From positions 19,593 through 83,592 of the forward strand of contig DHUU01000008.1 in NCBI GenBank assembly GCA_002409325.1: a stretch of 64,000 nucleotides of DNA, in the 5' to 3' direction. Source of the DNA: Bacteroidales bacterium UBA5226 (GTDB taxonomy: Bacteria; Bacteroidota; Bacteroidia; Bacteroidales; UBA932). Each line of letters opens with the position of its first letter. Within the stretch, counting starts at the first letter, position 1. Shown here piece by piece: positions 61,751 to 64,000 of the stretch. The notes under the pieces are model-generated. The model searched no databases. It saw only the letters and a list, made by a program, of their open reading frames with translations, and was not told the DNA's origin. A program made the position numbers and the translations under genes.

Positions 61751-63100
61751 TCAGAGGATGGGCAGTGTAGGTGGTTTCAGAATAATCTGTCCGTTTTCTG
61801 CGGCCAGCGTTCCATTAATAAACACATGGGAAACGGATGACGAAAATTGATGTCCTTCCACCGGACTCCACTTGCATGCGTATTCAAGCTGTGATTTAGT
61901 GACTAGTTGTCCTTTGGCCGGATCAATCAATACCAGGTCTGCATAATACCCTTCCCTGATAAAGCCCCGGTCCTTGATTCCAAACAGACGTGCAGGCTGG
62001 TGACAACAGGCATCTACAACTGAAGTGATGGATAGACTCTCTTGCCGAACAAGATCCATCAGCATCTGGCAGGTATGCTGAATGAGGGGAATGCCTGAAG
62101 GAGCAGCAAGGTAGTTTTGTTGCTTTTCTTCCCATGTATGGGGAGCGTGATCCGATCCTATAGTCTGTATATTCCTTTTTTCAATGGCTTCCAGTATCGC
62201 TTCCCTGTCTTCTGCCGTTTTGACGGAAGGATTGCATTTGATCTGTGTTCCAAAACGTGCATAATCTTGCTGAGTAAACCAGATATGGGGCAGTGATGCC
62301 TCGCAGGTAATCCCCGGATTGACAAGGGAAGCTTTACCAATGAGCTCAATTTCTTCTTTAGTTGAGATGTGAAGAATGTGAAGGCGGGAGCGGTATTTTA
62401 GTGCAAGGTCCACGGCTTTCCGGGTAGAGGCAATGCATGCTTCCCGGCTCCGGATGCTGGTGTGCAGCATCACTGGGATTTGATCCCCGTAACAGGTTTT
62501 CGCTTTGTCAAGATTATCCCTGATCAGAGACTCATCTTCGCAATGGGTGGCTATCAGTCCTTTGTATTTTCCGAACAAAGTATTCAGTACCCCGGGATCG
62601 TCTGTGAGCATATTCCCGGTTGATGATCCCATAAAGATTTTCAGGCCGCAGGATTGTTTAACGGGTTTCAACACTTCATGGGTGTTGGTGTTGGTCGCAC
62701 CTAGGTAAAACGCGTAATTAACATACATTTTATCCCGTGCCAGGATGTATTTTTCTTCCAGGGATGCTGCCGTGATAATCGGGGGCAGATTGTTGGGCAT
62801 ATCCATGACCGATGTTACGCCCCCCAGCAAAGCAGCACGGCTTTCTTGAATCATAGTGCCTTTACGGGTCAGCCCGGGTTCCCGGAAATGGACCTGATCG
62901 TCTATGATCCCAGGTATCATAATTTTTCCGGTTGCGTCTATGTCAATATCAAAGGAGCCACAACAGGCTGCAGCCTCCTCTTCCGCCTTATGGCCGCGGA
63001 ATATCCGGGCAATGCGCCGGTCTTTCAGGACCACGCATCCCGTATAAACAGATCCTTCATTTACGATCCTTGCGTTCCGGATGAGAATATGTCTGACCAT
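61751..63100 (-). CDS. pyrC: Dihydroorotase
   Basis: A 449-residue type I amidohydrolase closing carbamoyl-aspartate to dihydroorotate in pyrimidine synthesis. PGIIDDQVHFREPGLTRKG supplies the HxR-like metal and substrate site; GGVTSVMDMPNN, the His-containing LHILHISTKEE and GSDHAPHTWEEK with the catalytic Asp complete the site. The second position of the usual HxH metal pair appears as HFR, as in many DHOases. It starts three bases after the glycosyltransferase stop. Confidence 0.92.
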   Translation of the reverse strand: MVRHILIRNARIVNEGSVYTGCVVLKDRRIARIFRGHKAEEEAAACCGSFDIDIDATGKIMIPGIIDDQVHFREPGLTRKGTMIQESRAALLGGVTSVMDMPNNLPPIITAASLEEKYILARDKMYVNYAFYLGATNTNTHEVLKPVKQSCGLKIFMGSSTGNMLTDDPGVLNTLFGKYKGLIATHCEDESLIRDNLDKAKTCYGDQIPVMLHTSIRSREACIASTRKAVDLALKYRSRLHILHISTKEEIELIGKASLVNPGITCEASLPHIWFTQQDYARFGTQIKCNPSVKTAEDREAILEAIEKRNIQTIGSDHAPHTWEEKQQNYLAAPSGIPLIQHTCQMLMDLVRQESLSITSVVDACCHQPARLFGIKDRGFIREGYYADLVLIDPAKGQLVTKSQLEYACKWSPVEGHQFSSSVSHVFINGTLAAENGQIILKPPTLPIL

Positions 63101-63103
63101 GTG

Positions 63104-63826
63104 TTATTTTTTCCGGATCTTTTGAAAACGGAGTCTTATAACCCCCCAGAAAGCTTCGCCAAAAATTCCACTGCTCATTTTAGAAGTGCCTTCTGTTCTG
63201 TCCACAAATATGATGGGTATTTCTACTATTATGAATCCCAGCTTGTAGGCAAAGTACTTCATGGATATCTGAAAGCCATACCCTTTCATCCTAATCCAAC
63301 TAAAATCAATACCCTCCAGGACCCGGCGGTGGTAACAAATAAACCCGGCAGTACAGTCATATATGGGCATATTGAGAACCTTTCTGACAAAAGCCGAGGC
63401 AAACCAGGACATGAGTACCCGTCCCAGCGGCCAGTTGATTACGCTGATGCCCTTACAATAACGCGATCCTATAGCTACATCCGCTCCTTGCCGGCATGCA
63501 CCTACAAGCCTGGGAATGTCTTCCGGATTATGTGAAAAATCGGCATCCATTTCTATAAGATAGGTATAATCATGGGCAAGACCCCATCGGAAACCTTCCA
63601 GGTAGGCAGTTCCCAGCCCCAGTTTACCTTTGCGTTGCATAAGATACAGCCGGCCGGGGAATTCAGGTATAAGTGATTGGATAATGTCAGCAGTCCCGTC
63701 CGGAGATCCATCGTCCACAATGAGTATATCAAAAGGTTCTTCCAGTGAAAAGACTTTTCTGACAATTCTTTCTGCGTTTTCCTTTTCGTTATAGGTGGGA
63801 ATAATAACCAGTGTTTTGTCTTGCAT
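63104..63826 (-). CDS. GT2 polyprenol-phosphate mannosyltransferase-like glycosyltransferase
   Basis: A 240-residue inverting glycosyltransferase of family 2, DPM1-like. VIIPTYNEKENAERIV and IVDDGSPDGTADI form the nucleotide-sugar site; YLIEMDADFSHNPEDIP carries the DxD-equivalent metal site; GSRYCKGISVINWP and KGYGFQISMKYFAYKLGF are DPM1 markers. It should transfer mannose or another sugar to undecaprenyl phosphate at the inner membrane. No membrane anchor is evident. First gene of the GT2-pyrC-DMT set. Confidence 0.91.
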   Translation of the reverse strand: MQDKTLVIIPTYNEKENAERIVRKVFSLEEPFDILIVDDGSPDGTADIIQSLIPEFPGRLYLMQRKGKLGLGTAYLEGFRWGLAHDYTYLIEMDADFSHNPEDIPRLVGACRQGADVAIGSRYCKGISVINWPLGRVLMSWFASAFVRKVLNMPIYDCTAGFICYHRRVLEGIDFSWIRMKGYGFQISMKYFAYKLGFIIVEIPIIFVDRTEGTSKMSSGIFGEAFWGVIRLRFQKIRKK

Positions 63827-63857
63827 ATACTGTATTATCTTGTTTTCAACTCAACTT

Positions 63858-63865
63858 CAAATATA
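63858..63865 (-). promoter_or_regulatory. -7 promoter element for GT2-pyrC-DMT
   Basis: Minus-strand TATATTTG fits TAnnTTTG, 31 bases before the ATG at 63826. No -33 box was identified. Confidence 0.4.
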
Positions 63866-63952
63866 GGCATATTTTTTGTTAAAAATTTTGTCGTTGATAA
63901 TCTGAAAAATACATTTTTTTTTGTACGAATTCATGATTATTTATTTAAAATA

Positions 63953-63985
63953 TTTGGTTTAGAAGAAATAAAACACTTATCTTTG
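63953..63985 (+). promoter_or_regulatory. Bacteroidota-type promoter reading out of the right edge
   Basis: TTTG at 63953-63956, a 21-base spacer, then TATCTTTG at 63978-63985. Predicted start about 63992, eight bases before the window ends, so the gene it serves lies outside. Confidence 0.65.
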
Positions 63986-64000
63986 CAACCCCTTTAACGA

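Noticed and set aside
62846..63535. A 229-codon open frame on the plus strand across pyrC and the GT2 gene
   Set aside because: Antisense to two recognisable enzymes and spanning their junction; no start signal or domain.
1..64000. CRISPR arrays, insertion sequences, prophage, restriction or toxin-antitoxin islands
   Set aside because: No regularly spaced repeats, transposase or integrase motifs, or terminal inverted repeats were found on either strand.

Overview
The window looks like chromosomal core sequence from an anaerobic, fermentative member of the Bacteroidota, most likely Bacteroidales. The reasons are: repeated promoter elements of the Bacteroidota type (-33 TTTG and -7 TAnnTTTG) in front of genes; a short primary sigma factor without region 1.1; family-typical genes (DUF4301, DUF349, a DUF2764 V-ATPase gene, an OMP_b-brl_3-type outer-membrane barrel, PdxB); and anaerobic genes (HydF, rubrerythrin, Na+-pumping methylmalonyl-CoA decarboxylase). 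There are no insertion sequences, phage genes, CRISPR arrays or defence islands. Coding density is very high and no gene-free stretch exceeds about 175 bases. Species cannot be fixed from the sequence alone.

Layout. 1-1215 (minus): end-truncated nth and an FtsE-type ATPase. 1253-6569 (plus): a promoter with an overlapping palindromic operator, then an ABC ATPase, its permease, a YtrA-type GntR regulator, an outer-membrane beta-barrel and a patatin. 6549-9613 (minus): FMN reductase, GNAT acetyltransferase and two tandem Ddl-like ATP-grasp ligases. 9743-10553 (plus): a tiny membrane protein and a UDG-superfamily glycosylase. 10508-12037 (minus): guaA. 12130-15411 (plus): DUF177, rpmF, tRNA-Arg(CCU), rubrerythrin, hydF and an SGNH hydrolase. 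15354-29656 (minus): mnmD, rpmE2, glmM and then a tightly packed 12-gene Na+-bioenergetics cluster. 29763-31631 (plus): an LtaS-like sulfatase-fold enzyme. 31628-33055 (minus): yebC and a TPR protein. 33126-37485 (plus): recF, DUF721, pdxB, DUF4301 and two tiny membrane proteins. 37569-38600 (minus): a deoxyhypusine-synthase homologue. 38686-45151 (plus): lysA, threonylcarbamoyl-AMP synthase, ffh, folD, a Tat-exported DUF362 protein and a membrane polyferredoxin. 45148-45837 (minus): trmD. 45923-50212 (plus): DUF349, yidC and yggS. 50181-50972 (minus): dapF. 51037-60844 (plus): htrA, rpoD, an alanine symporter, argS, an acidic small protein, a ClC channel and tex. 60820-63826 (minus): a DMT exporter, pyrC and a GT2 glycosyltransferase. 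A strong promoter at 63953-63985 points out of the right edge.

The most coherent system is the minus-strand run 29656 to 17870. It holds methylmalonyl-CoA epimerase, a Na+-pumping methylmalonyl-CoA decarboxylase (A, lamin-tail-OadG, biotin carrier, B) and a V-type ATPase (E, DUF2764, A, B, D, I, K). The K subunit carries the full Na+-ligand set known from Enterococcus hirae. The cluster therefore reads as one transcription unit linking propionate formation to a Na+ gradient and to ATP.

Genome-scale oddities visible here: seven of eight convergent gene pairs overlap at their 3' ends, with candidate terminators lying inside opposing genes. Most divergent pairs share a very short gap with back-to-back -7 boxes. 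A terminator-like hairpin ends five bases before the rpoD start codon.
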